From a bacterium (lineage in GTDB: Bacteria > Zixibacteria > MSB-5A5 > GN15 > FEB-12): DNA of 5,136 bases. Position 1 is the first letter of the stretch. Every line of letters starts with the position of its first letter. Below the pieces are notes generated by a model, which worked only from the letters and a program-made list of their open reading frames with translations, was not told the origin of the DNA and did not search any database. The stretch spans positions 1 to 5,136 of the forward strand of contig DAOUUR010000222.1 of the NCBI GenBank assembly GCA_030668045.1, in the 5' to 3' direction. Position numbers and translations under genes: made by a program. Below, piece after piece: positions 1 to 5,136 of this stretch.

Positions 1-1074
1 CCGATTCGGACAGTCCGCAATGACATCACCGTCGAGCCAGGCCGCATAGATTCGCATTGGCTTGTCAGGCGCATCTCGCAAATCTTCCCAGACAACCAGT
101 GAGCCGCTGATCGCCGGGTTCGTTTGGTCAGCCGGGTGAGAAAGACTTGAAGAAGCGGTTTGAGTTGTGATTAGAAATTCCTGCCGAGTAATCAGATTAT
201 AACCGTAAATATCCCAGTTACCGTTGCGGTCATCCTGCCAGACGATCAAATGGCCGGAGATATCGGGATTTATCTGAATCGACGCCCCGACTGCTATCGG
301 AGTTACCGCCGGGGAAACAGAATTGGAGATGTTCACCGAAAGAATATCATAGTTCCCGTCGCCGGCGTCAACCTGACACACGACCGTATCGTCCCAGATG
401 GCGGGGTTTTCCTGATTCAATGCCGTCTCATTGAAAATCACCTCATCATGCTGTGGTGCGTTTTTAAGCCAGATGTCCGCAGACCAAATATCCCAGTCAC
501 CGTAATAGTCATCCTGATAGACCACTTTTGATCGATAAACAGCGGGCTGCCGCTGGTTGTAATCATAGTCATCAACGACATACACAGAGGGACTGTTGGG
601 TTCGGTAATGTCGGCAGCGTAAATGTCCCAGTCGTCGGTGGCAAATTCGTGCTGCCAGAGAACAGTATTGCCATGAATCTCCGGGTTCGTCTGGTCATTC
701 TCTGAGAGCATCAATGGATAATCCACGGGTAAATTCGCATCCGTAATATCAGACATATACACATCCCAATCGCCATAGGTGTTATCTTGATAGACCACGG
801 AATTATTCCATATCGCCGGTTCTACCTGATCCGAATCGATAAAGGCGGCGATAAAGATCAACTCGCCAGATCCATCCAGCAGATCAATGCCGTACACATC
901 CCAGTCCCCCTCGACCTGCTCAGCCCAGACCACCTTACCATTATCAACATCCGGCTGCTGTTGCCGGGCGTTGTTAATCGGGCTGACTTCAAACGCCTCG
1001 AATCCCATTACAGATGAACTCAAGCAAACTGTCATGCTCACTGCGCAGAGTATCTCTATCTGATGTTTCATCAT
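1..1074 (-). CDS. Exported seven-repeat beta-propeller protein (3' end outside window)
   Basis: The frame stays open for 358 codons from ATG at 1074 to the window edge, so the C-terminus is missing. Residues 1-24 look like a signal peptide: Lys/His near the start, a hydrophobic stretch, then SSSVMG before FEAFE. Seven repeats of about 45-50 residues follow, starting near residues 41, 86, 131, 177, 224, 270 and 320. Each has the pattern P-x-[IV]-x4-[VI]-[VL]-[WYC], and most continue to a [GD][DN][WY]D[IV] core and a YxxDI/L end; examples are GDWDVYGIDL and GNWDIYGYNL. This is the TolB/WD-like blade pattern of surface proteins in planctomycetes and methanogenic archaea. Seven blades suggest a closed propeller, so the missing part may be only a tail or an anchoring or dockerin-like module; that is a guess from the closing DGDVIADCPNR. 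A propeller of this kind usually binds protein or carbohydrate; the ligand is unknown. ATGATG gives two possible starts; I chose the first, 6 nt from AGGAG. Confidence 0.88.
   Translation of the reverse strand, partial: MMKHQIEILCAVSMTVCLSSSVMGFEAFEVSPINNARQQQPDVDNGKVVWAEQVEGDWDVYGIDLLDGSGELIFIAAFIDSDQVEPAIWNNSVVYQDNTYGDWDVYMSDITDANLPVDYPLMLSENDQTNPEIHGNTVLWQHEFATDDWDIYAADITEPNSPSVYVVDDYDYNQRQPAVYRSKVVYQDDYYGDWDIWSADIWLKNAPQHDEVIFNETALNQENPAIWDDTVVCQVDAGDGNYDILSVNISNSVSPAVTPIAVGASIQINPDISGHLIVWQDDRNGNWDIYGYNLITRQEFLITTQTASSSLSHPADQTNPAISGSLVVWEDLRDAPDKPMRIYAAWLDGDVIADCPNR
34..954 (-). repeat. Seven tandem beta-propeller blade repeats inside the coding region
   Basis: The protein repeats begin at residues 41, 86, 131, 177, 224, 270 and 320 of the propeller protein, at spacings of 45, 45, 46, 47, 46 and 50 residues. 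The best conserved part is a hydrophobic VVW/VVY strand followed by an acidic turn and a WDIY/WDVY strand. Blade 5 is divergent (VVCQ and NYDIL in place of VVWQ and WDIY). Blade 7 has lost the WD core and carries a longer acidic turn (DLRDAPDKPM). The repeats are clear in protein but diverged in DNA, so they are old rather than a recent tandem expansion. Confidence 0.85.
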
Positions 1075-1080
1075 TGCGTT

Positions 1081-1085
1081 CTCCT
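1081..1085 (-). promoter_or_regulatory. Ribosome binding site of the propeller gene, overlapping the upstream stop codon
   Basis: AGGAG lies 6 nt before the first ATG at 1074 and shares its first two bases with the TAG stop codon of the upstream gene (1084-1086). Only 9 bp separate the two coding regions. This arrangement points to one transcript and probable translational coupling, and it supports the start chosen for the propeller gene. Confidence 0.85.
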
Positions 1086-3279
1086 ATTCGTTTTCGGATG
1101 CTTCGGTTTCGAGTTTTGCCGCCAGGTCCAGAAGTTTGCCTGCGGTCGGTGCGTTGGCGGTGCTCTTGGTGGCCTCGGTCAGCGGTTGATGTGCCTTGTC
1201 CATATCTCCCATACCTAAATACTGGTAGCCCAGCAGGAGTTGATAGTCCGCATCGAACGGTTCTTTGCCAACGGCTGCCTCCAACTGCGCGATTTGTTCG
1301 TTCAGAACCGCTTCATCGTCATACAAACCGCGTGGGTAGTAAACCGTTAGTTCATCTTCCGGGATTTGAGCGATTGCTCCCCGCAGGACACTGGCCGCAT
1401 GGGCATAATCACCATTGGCAAACAGGGCCTGGCTGTAAGTAAACGGCAGTACTACATCGTCCGGTGACAACAAAACGGCTTCTCGGAATTGCGCCGCCGC
1501 ATCTTCATAGCTGCCCGCCTCGAAGAGTTCGACCGCATGGGAAAAACACAGATCAGCAGCCGTCTGATATTCGGGCTCATCCAGAGGTTGGGCGTCATCG
1601 GTGTCATAATAATTATAGGTATTGTAGGTCACATTCTGATAGGGTTCGGTGATCACAGACGCCCCGTACCAATAATACGGATGACAGCCATACCAGTAAT
1701 ACCGGCGATAGCGATACCAACTCGGCCAGTACCCGCCAATGCTGACATAAATATATCTGCGGTGATAACGCGGGTAATAATACGACAGCCCATAGTAAGG
1801 CCGATAGGTGATCGGATAATGACACCACGAGTGGTGATACCGGTACGGCAGATACGCAACCCGCCCGCAACTGGAACCGGACCAGGTGAAGGAGAAGTAG
1901 AGGCCACTGTGGCTTTTCCAGCGCCGGCGATGGTGAACATAGCTGATATCATGGCACAGCCGCCGTGTCGTAATTTGCGGACGAGGATTGATGACCGTCG
2001 CATCGCCCTGGACGACCACATTATTATCCCCATTGATGACGACCCGAGGTTCGGAGCGGCGCGGCCTCGAAAGAGATGTTCTTAATGCCGGGCTGCGCTG
2101 ATTAAGATCGGTTGCTGCCACAATAGCAGTATTTGTACTGACGGCTGTGCTTTTCGGGGTTCGCGATCTTACTGAAGTTCTCCGGGACGAAGGAGTCGAT
2201 AGCGTCGAAGCACCTGTTCCGCCTTCGCGAGTACGACCTGAAGTTGGTCCTCTCGAAACACGCTTGGTATCTACAACCCCTGCCGCCGAGGATTTTTTAG
2301 GGTCGATACGAACCCGGGATGTATCCGTCGAAAGAGTATTCGTCGCCACCCGCTTCGATTTGTTACCGGCTCCGATAATTTTCATCCGGGACGAATGATC
2401 CTTTTGCGGCTTCGATGCTTTTGAAACTGTTTTCCCGGCCTTGCGAGTAGATGCAGTTCCGTCAATATCAATCATCGTACCGGATTGGATTGCGGATGCT
2501 GTTTGGGAGCGGGTATTTGCTCTCGAGCGTTTTGAAGTGCGCGGTTCGATCTTGCGAACGACACTGGAAGAAGTTACTTTTGCGGTTTCACGTGTGGTAA
2601 TCAGCTTCGTCTTTTTGACAGAGTTTTTTGCTGTGCTGCGGGACGATGCGCTACCGGGTACGATTGTCCGGGACGCACGACTGCTGCTGACGGAAGATAC
2701 GTGACTCCTCGAAGAAACGGGGCGACTTTTCGATGTCGTTCTGACACTGGCGACCTCAACCGTTCGATTCACCGGACGCGGTCGAACCGCCCTGCTGCGA
2801 GATGAATTGCCGGAGGCCGATCTTGATGGCGCAGGTGCAGTTGAACGCGCCGGTTGTGATCTTGGCAGCGGCGCTGCAGCTCTGGGAGGCGTAGAACGGT
2901 TCGGTTGAGGTGTGGAGGGTCTGCTCTGGACGGATCGCGACGGAGCCGAAGACCGGGATACTGACGGAGTTGATCTTTGCGCGGGTGCCGGTTGCCGGGT
3001 TGATCGCCGGGTTGACCGGCTCGGTGAAGCGGAGGCCCCTGGCTTCGGAGCGGATCGTTGCGATGGAGCGGACGACCGGGCACGGGAGGTCGTTTTGGGG
3101 GCCGAAGATTGAACTTGTTGTGCCGGTGCTGCTTTGGGAGTGGCCCTCGCTTGAGAATGTTCAGCCGACTTTGATCTGGATTCTGCTCGGCTGCTGCGTC
3201 CGAAAGCCGACACTGTCAGCAGCGAACCCAAAAAGAACACCACTGTTATAAGAACGAAATGTTGTTTATAGTTCCGCAT
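1084..3279 (-). CDS. Exported Ser/Arg-rich, Tyr-rich protein with C-terminal TPR repeats
   Basis: 731 residues; function not recognised. Residues 1-27 form a signal peptide (MRNYKQH, then a hydrophobic run ending SAFG). Residues 28 to about 412 are low-complexity and strongly basic: I count roughly 36 Ser and 23 Arg in the 140 residues 29-168, with many Pro and Ala, and Thr and Lys increasing later. Residues 416-431 form a short non-basic strand-like patch containing NGDNNVVVQGD. Residues 439-558 are aromatic-rich, with about 29 Tyr, 7 Trp, 4 Cys and many His and Arg (motifs such as YYYPRYHRRYIY). Residues about 570-718 contain three to four TPR-like helical hairpins, for example AVELFEAGSYEDAAAQFREAVLLSPDD. 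I chose ATG at 3279 because AAAGGAG sits 7 nt upstream and it starts the signal peptide; the frame stays open to 3375, but that extension is charged and has no such support. TPRs usually mediate protein-protein contact. The basic part could bind acidic polysaccharide, cell wall or nucleic acid; this is inference. Downstream it is coupled to the propeller gene. Confidence 0.9.
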   Translation of the reverse strand: MRNYKQHFVLITVVFFLGSLLTVSAFGRSSRAESRSKSAEHSQARATPKAAPAQQVQSSAPKTTSRARSSAPSQRSAPKPGASASPSRSTRRSTRQPAPAQRSTPSVSRSSAPSRSVQSRPSTPQPNRSTPPRAAAPLPRSQPARSTAPAPSRSASGNSSRSRAVRPRPVNRTVEVASVRTTSKSRPVSSRSHVSSVSSSRASRTIVPGSASSRSTAKNSVKKTKLITTRETAKVTSSSVVRKIEPRTSKRSRANTRSQTASAIQSGTMIDIDGTASTRKAGKTVSKASKPQKDHSSRMKIIGAGNKSKRVATNTLSTDTSRVRIDPKKSSAAGVVDTKRVSRGPTSGRTREGGTGASTLSTPSSRRTSVRSRTPKSTAVSTNTAIVAATDLNQRSPALRTSLSRPRRSEPRVVINGDNNVVVQGDATVINPRPQITTRRLCHDISYVHHRRRWKSHSGLYFSFTWSGSSCGRVAYLPYRYHHSWCHYPITYRPYYGLSYYYPRYHRRYIYVSIGGYWPSWYRYRRYYWYGCHPYYWYGASVITEPYQNVTYNTYNYYDTDDAQPLDEPEYQTAADLCFSHAVELFEAGSYEDAAAQFREAVLLSPDDVVLPFTYSQALFANGDYAHAASVLRGAIAQIPEDELTVYYPRGLYDDEAVLNEQIAQLEAAVGKEPFDADYQLLLGYQYLGMGDMDKAHQPLTEATKSTANAPTAGKLLDLAAKLETEASENE

Positions 3280-3286
3280 GTCAAGT

Positions 3287-3291
3287 CTCCT
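3287..3291 (-). promoter_or_regulatory. Ribosome binding site deciding the start of the Ser/Arg-Tyr-TPR gene
   Basis: AGGAG, within AAAGGAGA, lies 7 nt before the ATG at 3279. It selects this ATG over upstream in-frame starts that would add up to 32 residues ahead of the signal peptide. Confidence 0.85.
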
Positions 3292-3384
3292 TTCTCTGGC
3301 GGCGGAGCCGGCTTTCGCCTTTTTCTCACACGCCAATATCTCTTTTCCTTGTCTCTCAAAGGTGCTGTGCGTCAAAGGATTCTT

Positions 3385-3403
3385 AACTGCTCATGAGTCA
3401 GTT
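3385..3403. promoter_or_regulatory. 19-bp imperfect palindrome, candidate operator
   Basis: The plus strand reads AACTG-CTCATGAG-T-CAGTT. The outer arms AACTG and CAGTT are exact inverted repeats around the perfect 8-bp palindrome CTCATGAG; one extra T breaks the symmetry. It lies in the 150-bp gap between the MarR gene and the Ser/Arg-Tyr-TPR gene, about 105 bp before the latter's start. Size and position fit a site for a dimeric regulator such as a MarR protein, but no binding is shown by sequence alone. A T-run typical of an intrinsic terminator is absent on both strands. I found no convincing sigma-70 promoter in the same gap. Confidence 0.4.
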
Positions 3404-3429
3404 GTATTTCAATATCCCTTTGAAGGGGA

Positions 3430-3900
3430 TTATTTATTTTTCGGTACTTTCGCAGGGCTGAGAAATTGGTCCAGCACCTTGACACCGCGTTGGCAGACAC
3501 TGATCAATACCTGCCTTTCTTCGTCGGTCACGTTGATCGAATCGAAGAGCGCCTTGATCCGCTGGTTTCGCTGCTTGAAGATCATTCCCAATTCGGCCTT
3601 GCCCTTGTCGGTCAGTTCAACCAGTGTTACGCGCTGGTTTTCCGGGCTGATCGTCTTGGAAACCAAGCCAAGTTCCCGCCAGAGTTTTGTAATTGTCATA
3701 GAGATCGTACTTTCGCTGACATTCGGCCAGGCATTGGCGATCTGCGTTACGGTCATCTGACCCCGCTCATCCAACAAGTGCAGTATCAATGCTTCGCGTT
3801 CGGTCAGTGCCCCCGCCGGGGCGATGTCTTCCTGGATTGCGCGAATCATTCGCATTCGCAATGCCAGCTCATGTACTGCCTTTTCAAGTTCAGGACCCAT
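3430..3900 (-). CDS. MarR-family winged-helix transcriptional regulator
   Basis: A 156-residue protein, the usual length for a single-domain MarR regulator; such proteins act as dimers in the cytoplasm, often repressing nearby genes until a small ligand or oxidant releases them. Layout: N-terminal dimerisation helix (about 3-25), LTEREALILHLL helix (32-43), first helix of the HTH (TVTQIANAWP, 50-59), recognition helix (SESTISMTITKLWRELGL, 62-79), beta-wing (about 80-97) ending in VELTDKGKAEL, and C-terminal dimerisation helices (105-148). The wing has PENQR where many family members have a D-x-R motif, so a standard salt bridge may be absent. Only one Cys is present (residue 136), in the C-terminal helix. 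The ATG at 3900 is the only ATG before an in-frame TGA 24 bp upstream. Its likely ribosome site, GGAGG, is 11 nt away, which is long. The target and ligand are unknown; the co-directional exported pair downstream is the obvious candidate. Confidence 0.93.
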   Translation of the reverse strand: MGPELEKAVHELALRMRMIRAIQEDIAPAGALTEREALILHLLDERGQMTVTQIANAWPNVSESTISMTITKLWRELGLVSKTISPENQRVTLVELTDKGKAELGMIFKQRNQRIKALFDSINVTDEERQVLISVCQRGVKVLDQFLSPAKVPKNK

Positions 3901-3911
3901 ATAATTTTCTG

Positions 3912-3916
3912 CCTCC
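3912..3916 (-). promoter_or_regulatory. Probable ribosome binding site of the MarR gene, at long spacing
   Basis: GGAGG is followed by 11 nt before the ATG at 3900, longer than the usual 5-9 nt. No better-placed site is visible; the spacer is A/T-rich. The long spacing may mean weak translation, which would suit a low-abundance regulator, but this is inference. Confidence 0.6.
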
Positions 3917-3946
3917 AGTTCTCATGCTTGACTTTTTAAACAACTC

Positions 3947-3959
3947 CGGCCAAAGGCCG
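3947..3959 (-). promoter_or_regulatory. Short GC stem-loop in the MarR gene leader
   Basis: CGGCC and GGCCG form a 5-bp perfect stem around a 3-nt loop. It lies 47 nt before the MarR start codon and about 60 nt before it would meet the ribosome. On the minus strand the following sequence is GAGTTGTTTAAAAAG, which is not a T-tract, so I do not call it a terminator. Its 3' arm, GCCGG, repeats that of the larger stem-loop at 3987-4009. Confidence 0.4.
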
Positions 3960-3986
3960 AATTCTTAATTTTCATTTTTGATATTT

Positions 3987-4009
3987 CAAACCGGCCTTCT
4001 GCCGGTTTG
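3987..4009 (-). promoter_or_regulatory. 9-bp perfect stem-loop in the MarR gene leader
   Basis: On the minus strand CAAACCGGC and GCCGGTTTG form a perfect 9-bp stem around the loop AGAAG. It would fold about 10 nt after the transcription start predicted from the promoter at 4027-4056. No T-run follows on the minus strand (AAATATCAAAAATG) or on the plus strand (CCCATGTC), so a classical intrinsic terminator is unlikely in either direction. It could instead be an mRNA-stabilising 5' structure, part of an attenuator, or a factor-dependent end of the channel gene transcript. Confidence 0.5.
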
Positions 4010-4026
4010 CCCATGTCTTTCTATAT

Positions 4027-4056
4027 AGTATATGTCTCTCAGAAGCATTTTGTTAC
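4027..4056 (-). promoter_or_regulatory. Putative sigma-70-type promoter for the MarR gene
   Basis: On the minus strand GTAACA (4051-4056, four of six matches to TTGACA) is separated by 18 bp from TATACT (4027-4032, five of six matches to TATAAT). Transcription would start near 4020, giving a leader of about 120 nt with two stem-loops. The -10 box sits inside the small palindrome ATATA-G-TATAT (4023-4033), a spot where a repressor could block transcription. The region is AT-rich, so chance matches are easy; the call is tentative. Confidence 0.4.
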
Positions 4057-4225
4057 CATAAAACTTTCATTTTTTTAACAATTTAATTTTTGAAGTGTTC
4101 GCACACAGAACATATCGGCCTGTAAACAATTGGACACAAAGACCTTATAAAAATATCCCCGCCCCACCGGCAAAACAAAAATTTTTACCTCTGCCTGAAA
4201 ATAATATCCCTATGGTGCTCCGCAA

Positions 4226-5136
4226 TCACGATGCGGTGATGAGTTTTGCGAAGTCCGAACCGGTGGGGTTCTGGAAGACGCGCAGGTCAAACTCCGGCAC
4301 GACAGCGAGGATATGGTCGAAGATGTCGGCCTGAATCGCTTCATAGTTGGCCCAGACTTTGTCGCTGGAAAAGACATAAATCTCGATGGGCAGGCCGTAC
4401 TCGGTGGGCTTCAACTGCCGCACGAGAAAGGTCATGTTCGGATTGATCTTCGGGTGGTTTTTCAGATACGCGATCACATAGGCGCGAAAGGTTCCGATAT
4501 TCGTCATCCGCCGTCCGTTGACCAGTTCGGTATTATCGATATTGGCCGCAGCATTGTATTCGTCGATCTCACTTTGCTTGGCATCGATATATTCGGCAAT
4601 GTGCTCAATGCGGCGGAACTTCTCCAGCATCATTGGGTCACAGAACCGCACGGTGTTCATATCCATATTGATCGAGCGTTTGATGCGCCGCCCGCCGGAC
4701 TCGCTCATCCCGCGCCAGTTTTTGAACGAATCGCTGATGAGCGCATACGCCGGGATCGTCGAGATCGTCTTGTCCCAGTTCTGCACCTTGACCGTCGTCA
4801 GCGAAATATCAATCACATCGCCGTCGGCGCCATACTTGGGCATCTCGATCCAGTCGCCGATATGCACCATATTGTTTGCCGATATCTGAATGCCCGCCAC
4901 AAAGCCGAGGATTGCATCCTTAAAGATCAACATCGACACCGCCGTCAACGCCCCGAACCCAGCCAGAATTTTGGTCGGATCCCTACCGATAACCATGCCG
5001 AGGATGATGATACCACCGGCAATGAAGATGATGATTTTGACTACCTGCACAAACCCGCGAATCGGCATCCGGCGGGCAAATGCATAGGTACGGTAAATAT
5101 CGATCACGCTGCTGAGAAACGCATTGACCACCAACA
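4226..5136 (-). CDS. MscS-family mechanosensitive channel, YbdG/MscM type (N-terminus outside window)
   Basis: The gene enters from the window edge and ends at TGA 4226-4228, leaving about 302 residues. The visible part closely follows the YbdG branch of the MscS superfamily as I recall it: MPIRGFVQVVKI before a transmembrane helix (about 31-49), then the pore-lining helix with GFGALTAVSMLIFKDAILG (59-77), then ISANNMVHIGDWIEMPKYGA at the start of the beta-domain. VQNWDKTISTIP and FKNWRGMSESGGRRIKRSI are further hallmarks. The rest is the cytoplasmic alpha-beta vestibule, with a larger insert (about 170-210) than in minimal MscS. E. coli YbdG has about 415 residues, so roughly 110 N-terminal residues with further membrane helices should lie beyond the window. 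The protein sits in the inner membrane and opens under tension during hypo-osmotic shock. The TTG at 5132-5134 is an internal codon, not a start. It is probably a separate unit from the MarR gene, since 325 bp separate them. Confidence 0.95.
   Translation of the reverse strand, partial: LVVNAFLSSVIDIYRTYAFARRMPIRGFVQVVKIIIFIAGGIIILGMVIGRDPTKILAGFGALTAVSMLIFKDAILGFVAGIQISANNMVHIGDWIEMPKYGADGDVIDISLTTVKVQNWDKTISTIPAYALISDSFKNWRGMSESGGRRIKRSINMDMNTVRFCDPMMLEKFRRIEHIAEYIDAKQSEIDEYNAAANIDNTELVNGRRMTNIGTFRAYVIAYLKNHPKINPNMTFLVRQLKPTEYGLPIEIYVFSSDKVWANYEAIQADIFDHILAVVPEFDLRVFQNPTGSDFAKLITAS

Larger units (their letters stand above)
3901..4225. other. AT-rich intergenic region between the channel and MarR genes
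   Basis: This 325-bp stretch has no credible coding region on either strand; the plus-strand frame beginning at 4095 runs antisense into the channel gene and has no homology I recognise. It holds the MarR gene's ribosome site, two GC stem-loops and a putative promoter, listed separately. Further towards the channel gene there is a GTGT/ACAC hairpin with a GCGA loop at 4095-4106, and an AAAAATTTTT block (4177-4186) flanked by GGCA and TGCC. I found no convincing intrinsic terminator immediately after the channel gene. Confidence 0.6.

Noticed and set aside
1653..2033. 126-codon frame on the minus strand in another phase
   Set aside because: It overlaps the same Tyr-rich coding region, has no recognisable fold, and the long gene's frame is continuous, with TPR homology downstream and a signal peptide upstream.
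1489..2085. 198-codon open frame on the plus strand
   Set aside because: It lies antisense to the Tyr-rich and TPR part of the exported protein. Its Ile/Arg/Pro-heavy composition is what the reverse of Tyr/Arg codons gives, and there is no signal peptide or recognisable domain.
3280..3375. 32-residue N-terminal extension of the Ser/Arg-Tyr-TPR protein
   Set aside because: It would bury the signal peptide behind a charged stretch, while a good ribosome site (3287-3291) lies within it and points to ATG 3279.
3280..3429. TTGAAA or TTGACG as a -35 box for the exported pair
   Set aside because: No acceptable -10 box lies at 16-19 bp from either, so I do not call a promoter here; read-through from the MarR gene remains possible.
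3414..3430. CCCTT/AAGGG hairpin right after the MarR stop as a terminator
   Set aside because: The stem is 5 bp with a 2-nt loop (or 4 bp with 4 nt), and no T-run follows on the minus strand.
4169..4195. GGCA...AAAAATTTTT...TGCC as a terminator for the channel gene
   Set aside because: The outer arms are only 4 bp, the centre is a self-complementary A/T block without a GC stem, and the order of stem and T-tract is not that of an intrinsic terminator.
4095..4334. 79-codon plus-strand frame
   Set aside because: More than a third runs antisense into the well-conserved end of the channel gene, and I see no ribosome site or domain.
5132..5134. TTG as the start of the channel gene
   Set aside because: It falls inside the conserved part of the YbdG family; about 110 residues would be missing and the frame is open to the window edge.

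Overview
This window looks like chromosomal DNA from a bacterium with a large exported-protein repertoire, most likely a planctomycete (Phycisphaerae-like) or a relative. That guess rests on style: WD-type beta-propeller repeats of the 'GNWDIYGYNL' kind, a secreted Ser/Arg- and Tyr-rich TPR protein, and moderate base composition. It is an inference; no rRNA or marker gene is present. All four genes I can support lie on the minus strand, so transcription runs from high to low coordinates.

Layout in transcription order. (1) 5136-4226: the C-terminal 300 or so residues of an MscS-superfamily mechanosensitive channel of the YbdG/MscM type, with its N-terminus outside the window. (2) 4225-3901: an AT-rich intergenic stretch with a plausible promoter near 4027-4056 and two GC-rich stem-loops in what would be the leader of the next gene. 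(3) 3900-3430: a complete MarR-family winged-helix regulator. (4) 3429-3280: a 150-bp gap carrying a 19-bp imperfect palindrome that could be an operator. (5) 3279-1084: a 731-residue exported protein made of a signal peptide, a long Ser/Arg/Pro-rich disordered region, a Tyr-rich aromatic region and C-terminal TPR-like repeats. (6) 1074-1: an exported beta-propeller protein with seven recognisable blades, starting 9 bp after the previous stop and continuing past the window edge.

How they may work together: genes 5 and 6 are almost certainly co-transcribed and probably translationally coupled, and both appear to be exported, so they may act together at the cell surface or in the periplasm. The MarR gene lies directly upstream on the same strand and could regulate itself and this pair. 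The channel gene is probably a separate transcription unit. I see no mobile element, CRISPR array, tRNA, rRNA or recognisable defence system. The least explained object is the Ser/Arg-Tyr-TPR protein with its propeller partner.
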